From NCBI GenBank assembly GCA_003255025.1, contig QANY01013831.1, positions 62,001 through 126,000 on the forward strand: a DNA stretch of 64,000 nucleotides. The letters are read 5' to 3'. A program made the translations under genes and the position numbers. This document shows positions 45,539 through 55,729 of the stretch, piece by piece. Below the pieces are notes generated by a model. The model was not told the DNA's origin. It saw only the letters and a program-made list of their open reading frames with translations, and searched no databases. This stretch comes from Datisca glomerata (lineage: Eukaryota; Streptophyta; Magnoliopsida; Cucurbitales; Datiscaceae). How positions within the stretch are numbered: the stretch's first letter is position 1; each line of letters begins with the position of its first letter.

Positions 45539-46624
45539 GTGCGAAGAGTACGTTGTGACCAGTGGTAGCTTGCCTAGTGGGGGCGACTCCTCCATTGTGG
45601 GTAAATGGGAAACCCGACTCTACAAACCCGAGGAAAGGCTGCACAGTAGTAAAGGGCATTAAGCCTGAAGCTTTTTGTATTGCTAGCAGTAATGCAAGTG
45701 AGTGAATCCCATCCCCTAAAAAGTGAAGTGCTTACCCCCTTAAGAGATAGGGGCGAGCAAAAGAGCTCGTTCTTAAATTTTTAGATCTTTAGATTCGTAA
45801 GATCACGAGAGAGTCCCCTTTCTTTACTTGAGATTGTATTATTAAAGCGCTAGCCTCCCTACAACTTGTATAGTATAGCAGAGCAACCAACTCCAAAGAT
45901 GACATTCTTATTAGAGAAAGGGGTGCGCTAGCGCTTATATAATATACAAGGTTAGGGGGCTGAAAAAATGTTGTTTGCTGTCTACTTTACGAGCCTTCAC
46001 TGCCCCGTTCTATAACTTCCCTTCTTTCATCCATCCATGAGGCTGTAAAAAGAGAGAAAGGGGCGACTATCTAGCGGAAGTCATTTTGGTTGTAAGCCAC
46101 GAGGTCCCTATGGACAAGGGGACAAGTGAATCATCACTTTTGGGCATAAGAAGCCCTCTACCATCCATCACATTGCATTCCTGTCTCATATTGTATTGTA
46201 CCGTATCAGACTAGATACATCTATTGAGTGAGAGAAAAGGGAGAAAACTCTAATTATATATTCTTCATTTTGATATTGATAGGGATCCTCATTCATTCCG
46301 TCATTCCCGTCACTACGGATTGATTTTCCCTACCTAACTACATGGTAGTGGTCTAGGGAGTGCAATTGCTAGAGCACGGGAGAATGCATAGTAATGATTT
46401 TAGTAAAAGCAGTAGGACGGACTACTAAGTCTAGTCACTACTAGAGTAGAGTTGAGTCAAAAGGTATGGTATAGCAGCCTTTCCAAGCGAGCCTCTGTGA
46501 TCTCCTGTAAACCCCCATGATGTGGTAAAAGGAGGATATTAGGGGAGTGGAGATTCCCCTGCAGAGGCCGGATGAGGGGAGACCTTCACGTCCGGTTCGG
46601 AGGGCGGGAATATCCTGACCCTAC
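45539..46624 (+). other. nad5: nad5 intron 4 (group II, cis-spliced)
   Basis: The intron begins GTGCG at 45539. Domain V is clear at 46564-46598 (GAGGCCGGATGAGGGGAGAC, then CTTCACGTCCGGTTC), followed by a short domain VI before exon 5. The length of about 1.09 kb is near the usual size. It holds one copy of the dispersed composite repeat (45727-45757 and 45895-45923), an insertion inside the intron, and a direct GCGCTAGCGC text near 45930. Confidence 0.85.
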
Positions 46625-46771
46625 TATTATTATGCCTTTGCAATGTTACTTGGTTTAATTCTATTTGTGACATTTTCTCGTGTGTGGGACTCTATATCTT
46701 CTTGGGTAGATAATCAATCATCTTTTATTTTGATAGTGAGTAGTTTTTATAATAATAAGTTAAGACAATAA
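46625..46771 (+). pseudogene. nad5: nad5 exon 5, C-terminus
   Basis: The frame reads [20 protein letters not shown], then [20 protein letters not shown], and stops TAA at 46769-46771. In the family this region is [20 protein letters not shown] and ends FYNKSSQE; here the last residues have changed to KLRQ. NQSS for NRSS is a CGA-to-CAA change, a CG-site event. No stop lies within the exon, but exon 4 is broken. Confidence 0.92.
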
Positions 46772-46832
46772 TAATAAGAGAACTGGAGGAGCTTGCCAGG
46801 ATGGGTTGGTAAGCAAGCAACAAGTTATGTAG

Positions 46833-47351
46833 GTGCCAACTCCCAGTTCTTTCTCTTCTTTCTTTTTTAGTCTAGTGATAGTTCATCAAAAGAATTGTGC
46901 AAGATTGCTAGATCAAGCACGCGATGCACATACTCTTAAATTCAAGAGCGGGTTGTCTCCTCTTCAACATTTCTACTACTACTCCCTTGCCTTCCCTTTT
47001 CAGAGATCTCTTTATTCACTTCACAGATTTTCCTTCATACCTTCGCCGGCTTCTTCCTCATCTTGTTCCATTCTTTTAAGATGTTCGGTAGGTGTCCAGG
47101 GCTCGACCAAAATATGTTCCTTATCTGATAACAAAGTTGATTGGTCGAGCCTATTAAGTAAGAAATTTATGACCTTCCATGATGCAGATCAAAAGAAGAA
47201 GAAACTTTTCGTCTCCTTGATAGCTGGAAGTCAAACATTTTTTGACCCAAAAGAACAATCTCTATCGCAGCTGATGTGCTCACATGCAATGCTGGGCCTA
47301 GTCTTCTCTATGCATGTATTTAAGAGAGAGAACTGCAATAAATCTCATTGA
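46833..47351 (+). CDS. Unidentified 172-codon open frame downstream of nad5
   Basis: This frame opens 61 bases after the nad5 stop on the same strand, starting at a GTG; the first in-frame ATG leaves only the last third (MTFHDADQKKKKLFVSLIAG onward). It is rich in serine, phenylalanine and leucine at the N-terminal side, then has a KKKK run. No family is recognised. Unidentified frames placed after a normal gene are typical of mitochondrial recombination products, and some such chimeric frames affect male fertility, but nothing here demonstrates that. It is the longest uninterrupted unassigned frame in the window. Confidence 0.25.
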   Translation: MPTPSSFSSFFFSLVIVHQKNCARLLDQARDAHTLKFKSGLSPLQHFYYYSLAFPFQRSLYSLHRFSFIPSPASSSSCSILLRCSVGVQGSTKICSLSDNKVDWSSLLSKKFMTFHDADQKKKKLFVSLIAGSQTFFDPKEQSLSQLMCSHAMLGLVFSMHVFKRENCNKSH

Positions 47352-48199
47352 ATTTCTATAGATTAAATCAGATTTTTTCTTAGAGATATCTGCCAATACC
47401 TATTCTTTTGGAACGATATCAAAAGGATAGTTCTTAGAGATATGGCAATGAGATTATTGTAAAGGAGAATGACTAGCATTGGTATCATCATGAGTGGATT
47501 GATTCATCAATGTATTGAGAGCAGACGGAGCAGGATCATTCATGATCAAATTCGTGCTCTAAATATCAATACAATTGTTCTGCTGGGAGTGCTTATTTCA
47601 CTTCATTTATTGGTGTTGGGGAGGTATCCAAAGTTGGGTGGGTGGACGTTTCTTTATTTGAGAGCTGAATAAAGATATGGTTTTTCTGATGATTATCAAT
47701 GGCTTTCGTGAGAATATGAGGCTTTGAGTTTGGCTTTACTCATTTAGGGCATGCGCTATTATGTTATGGTCTTTGTGAAAGGCTTTTTGAACCCTTTTTA
47801 GGTTTTTTTTCTCTTTTTTCCATAGGTTGAATAAGATGTCTACAACTTTCATTGTCGTGGCCTCGAAGCATGCAGTAGGAACAACACCTAAGAACTCCTC
47901 GTAGATGATTTTCTACCATTTTCCTCCTATTCCTAACAAGATTCAATTTGGCCTAGGCTTTAAGATATCTATCTCCACGCAGACGCGAGCGTTATATTTT
48001 CACATTGGTATGGCCACACCAACGCTATTGTTAGGCCATAAAATCTCAAAACCCCACCTATCACCCCTGCAATCACAAAGACCTTTCACTCGCAAGACCA
48101 GAGGATGAAAAAGACTGAGAGTCAACCCAGAGAAGAAAGACACGCAATAAAGACCCGAGACTCGTTACCTTCGATTAACCCATCGCTACTTCTGACTGT
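47352..48199. other. Unidentified DNA; CCHC zinc-knuckle scrap on minus strand
   Basis: A 67-codon plus frame at 47469-47672 is unidentified. On the minus strand 47764-47946 contains CSYCMLRGHDNESC, a perfect C-x2-C-x4-H-x4-C zinc knuckle as in retroelement gag and related plant proteins. With only 60 codons and no other domain, I treat it as a possible retroelement scrap. Confidence 0.4.
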
Positions 48200-49707
48200 C
48201 CTCCTACTTTCTGCCACCTTTCAACCCATGAAAGTATACAATGGAAACTTTCAGACACTCATGCCTGATCGTGAAACTTCCTGCTGAATTTCTAATGGCA
48301 CATTGCTACGATCTGAGCTATGCAACAATGAGATCCCCCTTGATCCTTGCCGGATGTGCTTGACGATCTCCCATAATATGCTTACTTGGGGACTTCTTAC
48401 TCCAGCTGTTCCAAGAGTCTCCGCTAGTTGAACCTTGTCCAGTAGACTCCCTGTTTGGCTCATCCCCTTAGTTAGCTGTTTGATTGGGATACTCTTACCT
48501 AGGTTTCTAAAGTTGGGATGGATGGCGAAGCGTAGGTGGTAATCAGTTATATGGATACCGTGCTTTACCCATAGACACTTCTCCATCTCTTGCAAGAATT
48601 GTATGGGAGTCATCCTCGGAGGCACTTCCCGAATGATCGTACCAAGGAATTTTACCGTATTCTGTGTAGCTATTGTTGTTGTTCCTGCAAAGCCTACCAA
48701 AAAGTTCAAGCCGGATTGTAGGAAGTGGGTGATAAGTTTTTGTATTTCTATGAGAAGCTCTACGGCTCCCACGATTCCCAGTAGTAAGTTGTTGGCATAT
48801 CGCGCGTGACAAATCCTTATTAAGTAATGAGTTTTTAAGGGGGCCAACTTACGGGCCAGGCGTCTCTCTGACCTGATAACTAGTATTGCCTCCCCGCCCA
48901 GCTCTATCACTAGGCCTTTTCTTTTACAATACTCAAGAAGGTCTCTCATGGCCCAATTATTATTACAACGTTATCTACTAGAGAATTCAGCCTTTGAGGT
49001 CAACTTGGTGGCTTCTATGAGGAAGACAGTGCAAAGGAGGCTCGATGACTCATTAAGGAAGGCGGCAAGGGCCGACGAACGGGGGAAATGAAAGGCATTT
49101 TATGGTCCCCCCTGAGTCGAGGGGTGCTTGGGGGGGGTGTGCCACAATGAAACAAGGGAATGAAAGGCCGCTTTGCATTGGAAGCGCTTTACTCTCCCCA
49201 TAATGAAGGCTCTATTGTCTTGGGGAGCGTTGAAGCTTGCGTCTTCTCCAGAGTTTTCTTGGTCATCAATATGACCTGTCCTTAATAGAACCAATCTGAT
49301 TCTCTGAACAATCAGAATTTCGTACTTCTATCGGATCCTCCTTATCTCCTGATCGAGCTTGTGTAGGTAGATGTTGCCTGGTAGGGACGATAATAGTACA
49401 CTGTATGGGACATAGTAGTATGGGCCCTTCTCACCTTCTATGAGTCATCCGACGGAAAGACTTTCTGAATGGAGTAAAAGAACTTGGGATCATCGATCTC
49501 TTCCTTAAAGATTGAGATGAGTCGATGTCGGCCAATGATGTGAAAATACTTCCTTATGTCGAAATCCAAAAACCAGCGAGAGGTTCCTCACTCTTCTTTG
49601 ATCCGTCTTAGGGCCGAGTGGCGGCCTCGACCTGAGCATAAGTACGATGTGTTTGGAAACTTAGGATCGTAAATGGATTCGAGAACAATTCTGATAGCCT
49701 CTTTCAT
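48200..49707 (-). pseudogene. matR: matR (nad1 intron 4 maturase), broken and 3' truncated
   Basis: MatR is the only intron maturase usually encoded in angiosperm mitochondria; it assists splicing of several group II introns. The relic begins at ATG 49707 (MKEAIRIVLESIYDPKFPNT), has TGA for the W of EEWGTSRW, keeps FDIRKYFHIIGRHRL and FKEEIDDPKFFYSIQKVF, then shifts frame. It continues IDDQENSGEDASFNAPQDNR, AFHFPRSSALAAFLNESSSL and, from 48949, an open 232-codon stretch to SRSGMSV. There CGA to TGA ends the frame and the match fades near 48200, so the last third, including most of the X domain, is missing. The catalytic YADD is YANN (48788-48799) through two CG-to-CA changes. It sits in its natural place, after nad1 exon 4. 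Confidence 0.95.
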
Positions 49708-50336
49708 GATCTTTTCTATAGGTAGAACTACTATGAGCGGTCTAAACTTTGACCCTTATTTCTTTCTTCATATTGTAAAGGGGAGCAAAGCCCGTTTCTT
49801 ACTCCCTCTATTGATAGATCAAGGACCCTATTGCCATCGTTTTAGTGACTTAAGGGCTTCCCTTAGCTCAGTCTTTTTGGTTCTTAAGAATGGTCGCCAC
49901 CTTTCCCAGGACCAGACTGATTATCTCTGCCTGATGGATCTACATCCATCCCTGAATGTCGTTGGGTACTGTTCATTTCCCCGCCATTCTTGTAAGCGTC
50001 ACCTGTAATCCATGCAGGTGTGTCCGCACCCTTGAGTGGATGAGAAAGAAAGGAGATGTGTCAGTTCGTGGAAGTCAACTTTCCTGTATGAGAATTCGGT
50101 ACATGTGTCAGTCCATGGAAGAGTGAAAGGGTCACAACTATTGAGGATCTCCCCCTAATCTTAGATAGGTCGTTTGAGGGCCGTGGTTCATTAGTGTGCT
50201 TACACACTAGGCTATCCTTCCCGGAAAGCTCCGTGGGATAACCTACCACTAGTCGAAGGGGTTTATTGCACAAAAATGCCGGGGGTAGGCTCCCCAAGAG
50301 GGAAGCCCAACGAATGTCAGATGCAAAGCCCCGCAC
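49708..50336 (-). other. nad1: nad1 intron 4, 5' part
   Basis: The intron begins GTGCGGGGCTTTGC directly after exon 4 (50336 downwards) and runs to the matR start. GTGCG is the group II 5' consensus. The last 55 bases before matR (49711-49766, plus-strand text TAGGTAGAACTACTATGAGC and GGTCTAAACTTTGACCCTTA) recur upstream of both rps13 copies. The 3' end of the intron and exon 5 are absent. Confidence 0.85.
49711..49766. repeat. Leader segment shared by matR and both rps13 copies
   Basis: CTATAGGTAGAACTACTATG then AGCGGTCTAAACTTTGACCC is shared, with two or three differences, with 59625-59665 and 62500-62540. In all three places it lies just upstream of a minus-strand gene. Confidence 0.8.
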
Positions 50337-50395
50337 CTCATTAAGATCATATTGGCATACTCTCCAAAAAAAAAGACCAGACTCCATTGAAGATG
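50337..50395 (-). pseudogene. nad1: nad1 exon 4, altered
   Basis: The exon has the usual 59 bases and reads CTTCAATGGAGTCTGGTCTT, a T run, then GGAGAGTATGCCAATATGAT and ends CTTAATGAG before GTGCG. The family encodes [20 protein letters not shown]. Here the T run is shorter and the flanking bases differ, so the frame of GEYANM is lost. Its 5' neighbour is the 3' half of trans-spliced intron 3 and its 3' neighbour is cis-spliced intron 4 with matR. Confidence 0.85.
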
Positions 50396-50475
50396 AGACT
50401 AAGGTATAACAAGGCAAGTTTTGTCCACTGCCCTTCTCACGGAGTCGTACGTGGACGTTACCACTCATACAGCTC
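50396..50475 (-). other. nad1: 3' half of trans-spliced nad1 intron 3 (domains V and VI)
   Basis: Domain V is at 50442-50475: GAGCTGTATGAGTGGTAACG, then TCCACGTACGACTC. It differs from the common GAGCCGTATGAGTGG...GTACGGTTC by C-to-T and G-to-A changes at CG sites. A domain VI-like hairpin (GAAGGGCAGTGG to CTTGCCTTG) leads into exon 4. No exon 3 is linked upstream, as expected for trans-splicing. Confidence 0.8.
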
Positions 50476-50748
50476 CCAACCAGCAAGTAGTTAGAGGAAT
50501 TCAGTTTTGATTTTCAGCAAGAACATGATAAGAGCATCCTTTTCACCAGAACCTACGGATCCCCATCCTATCCTACCACTTGAGCACCTTGTGATCTTCT
50601 CAAAATCATTACCAGCCCTCTCCGTCAATGTTTTTGTAGATTTAGAAAATTCCATGGTGGGTCTGGATGAGAATGAATTTGGGAATCCAGGACATACTCA
50701 TCCTTGAGCTTCTCCTCTCCACTGGGGAGGGGTTTTCTTAATAAATAG

Positions 50749-50913
50749 AGAGGTGAGTCGAGGGTAGCCCCCCGCTTGATCGATTTCCCAAAATCGGAGG
50801 AAGATCTCTCATCTGATGACCCAGAACAAGAAGGATTTACTGTCGATGTGAGATCAGCAGCAAAAGAAGAGGAATTGGATGCCCCAGAGCTGCAGCCCCC
50901 GGATAAGCCTTAA
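50749..50913 (+). CDS. Acidic coding-like fragment, unidentified
   Basis: A 54-codon open reading without a start codon, ending TAA at 50911-50913. It reads RLIDFPKSEEDLSSDDPEQE, then GFTVDVRSAAKEEELDAPEL and QPPDKP. The density of Asp and Glu and the proline-rich end look like the tail of a real protein, not random DNA. The frame before it (50507-50707: MVGLDENEFGNPGHTHP at its end) might belong to the same gene after a frameshift. I do not recognise the family; a nuclear gene scrap is possible. Confidence 0.25.
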   Translation, partial: RGESRVAPRLIDFPKSEEDLSSDDPEQEGFTVDVRSAAKEEELDAPELQPPDKP

Positions 50914-51971
50914 AAAAATACACACAACGGACCGAACACAAACAAAAGAAAGAAGAAAAGGGCCATGATGATGATCCTATGTTCGTTTTTGCCCTGCCTC
51001 AATGATGCGCTCCTAGCTCATGGAGCTACATACAAGAAAAAGAAAAAGAATCTCTATATGACTTTGAGAAAAGAATCGTTGGTTTGACTGACAGACTACG
51101 TGGGAAATACGAGATCTAGGCAAGCCAGGCACTACATGTTCTCCCCTTCCCTTAAATGATAGAAGAACTACCTATCTTCTCTTAGATAGCGGTCGATCGG
51201 TTCACATCTATGGTCAATCAATAGGTCCGCAGATCTATTCTTCTATACGATAAATCGCCATCTCGTAGCACCACCACGACACCGATTCTTATGATTATTC
51301 CGAGCCCCCATGCCGGGACTTCGGCTTTAAGTATGACGAATGAGTGAAAAAATCTTTATAGAAGTCCCTGTCTGATCCAACCAAAGAGTTAGTATCTAAA
51401 AAAGATAGAATCTTATATATATATATTAGATAAGGAGTAGAACAATGAGTTTTTTCAGAAAAGACTAGCTGCCCCTTATCCGAATCCCATGAGTGACTAA
51501 GCGAGAGACGAGCCATAACATAAGGGGCGAATCTACTATTCGTAGATGGTATATTTGCATCAGGCTTAACCCGTACTAGTAAGAAGGTGTTCCTGAAAGG
51601 GGACGAAACCTATCTAAGATCTTATGGGCTAGCTTTGTAGCGCGTAAACAGAACACGTAGCCTAAGCGGAACTCAATATTCAACCAACCTATGATCCATT
51701 TATTTAATCAACTAAATATCAATAAACCATGTGTCAGGTTCTCGTTGCAGGAGATCTTGGAACGTGCCCGTCATATGAATGTGCATACAAAAAGGGTCAC
51801 TATTTCCCTACTTTAAGTAAAGGCAGAGACTGGATTCTAGATTATATCAGTCGGGTAGGCTAGACTGGGGTTCTGGGAAAACATCTACGAATTCTTCTTT
51901 GCAAGAGACGTCCCTGGGTTTAGTGATGTCTCCGGCAACCTTGTTGGATCTCCATATCGAATAATTGGTTT

Positions 51972-51999
51972 ACAAGACGCTCTAAGGGCGTCTTGTTTT
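51972..51999. terminator. Hairpin followed by T run
   Basis: ACAAGACGC at 51972-51980 pairs with GCGTCTTGT at 51988-51996 across a 7-base loop, and a T run follows. It has the shape of an intrinsic terminator, but plant mitochondria do not clearly use such signals and no gene precedes it, so the function is unproven. Confidence 0.35.
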
Positions 52000-53463
52000 C
52001 TTGGATTCCAACTTTTTACTTTTCTTATAAAAAAGGCTTTGACCTACTCCCTGAGCAGAGATGCATGCTTTATATAGTGGGGTCATGTATACTCATTGTA
52101 TGGCTTTTTTTTTGGAGTAATGAGCAAATTCCATTGCATCAAAATCAATCAAGATCTATTGTTTAGTAAACTATTATACTTCTAGCATGCATTATCTAAG
52201 TCTTGCCCATTTAAGGAAGATGGAGGAGGTATGTGTCCTCTCTGCCCATTATGGATCTTCATTCTAAGTGAGCAAGTCGAATTTGAGGTGATAGCAATAA
52301 TAAGCATGGAATTGGAGGCAAGACGTCTTCAAAGAACTTTTGTATAATAAAACTTCTCGGTCGCATTTCATTGGTATCTAAGGCAAAGTCTTGCTTAATC
52401 ATTCATCGATCTTTGCTTCTTTCTTCAACCGGTCATATCTGATCTGTAGTTGGTAGCGACATGAGGAAAAGGTCCTAAATGATGTATTTTATTTGCAAAA
52501 TTGTGAGTTTAAGGGATCAAGTATGACAACAAAAAACAATTGATAATAAGCTTTTTGAGTAGCATCTGTCCTTCACGGCCTGCTGTCATCAACGATCCAC
52601 TTCCTTTAATGAGAGTTGGTCTTCCTGATCCATGAATACTGTCCATTTTCCTTTACTTGTTTAGTGACATCTGTCTGAGAACATCTGGAATTGTCTCTTT
52701 TGGTATTCACTCTTACAGTCGCAACTGCTCATCTGTCCACGAAGACGCTTACTGAGTCACTCAGGTATGGATTTGGTTAATTAAATTGAATCCCTCTTCA
52801 CTAGTAGCCAATGTAGGCATAATCCGCGTGAACTATTTAAAGTGTTTCATGACTCACGTCACTGGTGCTCTTCGCCAGATCTTTTTTGAAGCAAGAAACA
52901 CTATTTCCTTATGAAAGGGTCTCGTTTTGCCGTATGGGCTTTCCCCAAGGTGTAATAAGTCTTATCTAGCTAGATCCTAAGATCTTGATCCACGACTTAG
53001 TAATCCATAGACGCTTCATATGAAGCCGAATCCACTTAATCAGGGAAATCTACTTATCTAGGTAGGTGAGTAGGTATATAACCAAAGAGTAGATGGAAAA
53101 CTCGACTAGAAGACCAGCTAACCTAAGCGCTTATGAAGAGAGAATTTGAATACTGAACTAATGTAGGTAGTAGGCCTTCAACCAACTTTGGGATCCTTTA
53201 TCACAGAGCCAATTTCCTCAAAGCCGCCCTCTTTTCCAGAACATTACCTTAACTTGCCATCAGTACCAAGAGCATTCGTACACCCCTTTAGAGATAGGGA
53301 AGCTTCTGGTAGGGCTAGGATCAGTTCGCCTTCGCACTCCAATTTTGATTACTCGAAAGAGAAGAAGCTCTACCCCGATGTTAAGGGCACCCAGCCAGGG
53401 ATGTCCCCACATTGAGAGTTTCCCCTGTGTATGTTTGCCATATATCAGGGATGAAGATGGAAT

Positions 53464-53464
<1 letters not shown>

Positions 53465-53495
<31 letters not shown>
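53465..53495. other. G31 homopolymer
   Basis: Thirty-one consecutive G on the plus strand between GGAATC and TTGGTTGCGG. It lies in anonymous sequence. A reverse-strand frame crossing it shows a proline run and should be ignored. Confidence 0.9.
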
Positions 53496-53497
<2 letters not shown>

Positions 53498-54583
53498 GGT
53501 TGCGGAGCCTGATGCAAGCCTTCCTCAGGCTGAATTCATATTTTAGTAGAACCCCTGAGAGCTCTTACTATTCCTAAGGTGAAGGTGAATTGATTGAATT
53601 CATATTAAAAAAAATGCTAATTGTCAGCTAGCTCTTCCCCTTCCCTGGGTCACTCATTATGCAAGCAAGCAGTGGTTCAACGCTACACTGCTTTTGCATA
53701 AATTCCTTCCTGGGTCTCACTCCCACCTATTCCTACCATCGAACGATAGAGAGAGTTCTTTGTTCATCCCGAAACCATAGGGTTTCTTACTGAATTAGCT
53801 CACGCAAAAAAGTCGATTGCTTCATGCATGTTCCAGATTGTGCCTACGATTTCTCTCATGACACCTCAACCGCTAATGCAAGCATCCATTTAGTTCCATT
53901 CTATACCTAGCCCTCCTATGTATTGATTACTATCCAGTTTCCTTGCATCCATTCCGAGAGCGGTGCTATACTGAAAAAGATTGAAAATGGATATCAGTCT
54001 TCTATGTTCTCACCCTCTATGTTCCCCAACAACTTCAAGGAAACCAAAGGGTAGGGGAGATGGAACAATGTCAAAGCTGTGACAACTCCCAAACCTACCA
54101 GCAATTTCAAGTTCAGATGCTCCACTCCAACAACATAAAAATCATCCAGCCACACAAGGTAGCTCCCATTACTTCGACAATACAAAGTGCTCCTGTTCAA
54201 CAGTCCAATTAGAAAGGTCAAAGCAATGGCTGGCGTAGGCGTCAACAATTGACTTACTTATCGACCGCCTCCAGAACCTAAGCGTATAGGCTATGACCCC
54301 AACATATACCGTTAATTCCATCTTGGGTATAACACTAACATATTCATAGCTATTAGGAAATGTTTTTTCAATACCTCGTGGAGGAGGGTTAGATAAAACT
54401 TGATGGGAATTCTATCCAACCCCTAACATCCACCACTGCTCAATCGAACCTCCATTTTCACATAGTCTGGAAGTGGGTTTGTACACCATGTGAAGAGAGA
54501 GGGCAAGGATCCCATGGAGAGCTAAACGTCTTCAAGCATGCCAAAACAACAAAAAGCTAGCCTTAATCAGACTTCTCATCTTT

Positions 54584-54892
54584 ATGGTACAGTGCCACCC
54601 TGTTATGGAAAATTTGATAAGAAGTCTAAGGGACCTAAACAACTGCTCACAAAATCCTCAACCATATTATACTACTCCAAATATTTCAGGCCTTGAGGTG
54701 GTAGATCCTCGAGAACCACTCACCCCTTCATTGGAAATGACTTATGCTACCACACCCCAAGCAGCAATCGGGGCGCCCATCGACATGGCAGGGAAGCCTA
54801 GCAGAACTGCTATCCCATACTTGGCTAGAGCCATTCCATTTCAATACCCTGACCTTGTGCTACAGACAACATCAGTCAATACAACAAAGTAA
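54584..54892 (+). CDS. Unidentified 102-codon open frame
   Basis: The reading contains YYTTPNISGLEVVDPREPLT and AAIGAPIDMAGKPSRTAIPY. It is hydrophilic with many prolines and looks protein-like. The DNA on both sides (54060-54580 and 54893-54980) can be read further only through stops. I cannot assign a family; a decayed retroelement gag or a nuclear gene scrap are possible. Confidence 0.2.
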   Translation: MVQCHPVMENLIRSLRDLNNCSQNPQPYYTTPNISGLEVVDPREPLTPSLEMTYATTPQAAIGAPIDMAGKPSRTAIPYLARAIPFQYPDLVLQTTSVNTTK

Positions 54893-55447
54893 GGAAATAA
54901 ATCTCATTCGCAGCTACAGTCTCAACCATGGCCTGCTTTTTCAAATCCATCATTTTCTATCTCCTACATACCTATGAAGCAAATCTTCCTGCCGATTATG
55001 GAACTTCTGTCCACTTAACAAGTCCATCGGGCTACCAAAGGCTAGCACAAGCGAGCGCTCCTAATTCCATTCAGTTTGCAAGCGACAATCTCTTTTCTCC
55101 CTAAGAAATTACCTTCACTCAGAAGGATTTTAACTTTACATTCTCTATCCCCATCATCGACCCTTGTATGTAGATGCCTTTGTAGACCACTACCAAAGAA
55201 AGAGGATCTTGATAAAAATTTGTGCAGGATTTTATATTTGCACATTAAGTATAGCCAGGCAGGTTTGTACCCTTCCTGGTTTTCTCCTCACTACAGCTAC
55301 TTATGTATATGACGTGACCACTCGAAGTGCGCTAGGTATAGTAGTTTGACTTAATCTCCAAGTGGGATCCCAGTCAATTTTATTCCATGAAGCGAGAAAG
55401 AGATCCCATTTTCCCCTTGGATCTACGCCAACTTGGTTATGGCATCC

Positions 55448-55729
55448 TCATATCATATCTGTCTCAAGTTTCCCATGAATAAATGATGTCTCTACCTTGA
55501 TAGCGACCCCGTCAACCCAAGCTTCATTCAAGTTTAATCCCTTCTCCTCAATCCTGTATGATCCATGACCATCCTTGGTATCCTTTGTGGATATCCCACA
55601 TGAAATTCGCGATGAGGGTTCCAAACCTCTTCTATCCCACGTTGAGATTTTTGAAAAGGTGGGCTTCAGCACAAGCTCAACGTCTTCGATTAGGCTACCA
55701 CCTGGTTTAGCTGAGGATGGGATTTGCAA
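55448..55729 (-). CDS. Unidentified 93-codon open frame
   Basis: An open minus-strand frame with KPGGSLIEDVELVLKPTFSK and GLNLNEAWVDGVAIKVETSF. Lysine, glutamate and valine content is protein-like, but an overlapping plus frame (55575-55760) is equally open, so strand is uncertain. No family is recognised. Confidence 0.2.
   Translation of the reverse strand: MQIPSSAKPGGSLIEDVELVLKPTFSKISTWDRRGLEPSSRISCGISTKDTKDGHGSYRIEEKGLNLNEAWVDGVAIKVETSFIHGKLETDMI

Noticed and set aside
50061..50486. 141-codon minus frame over nad1 exon 4
   Set aside because: It is a chance reading through intron domain V, exon 4 in a wrong frame, and intron 4.
53260..53517. Minus-strand frame with a run of prolines
   Set aside because: The proline run is only the translation of the G31 homopolymer read on the other strand.
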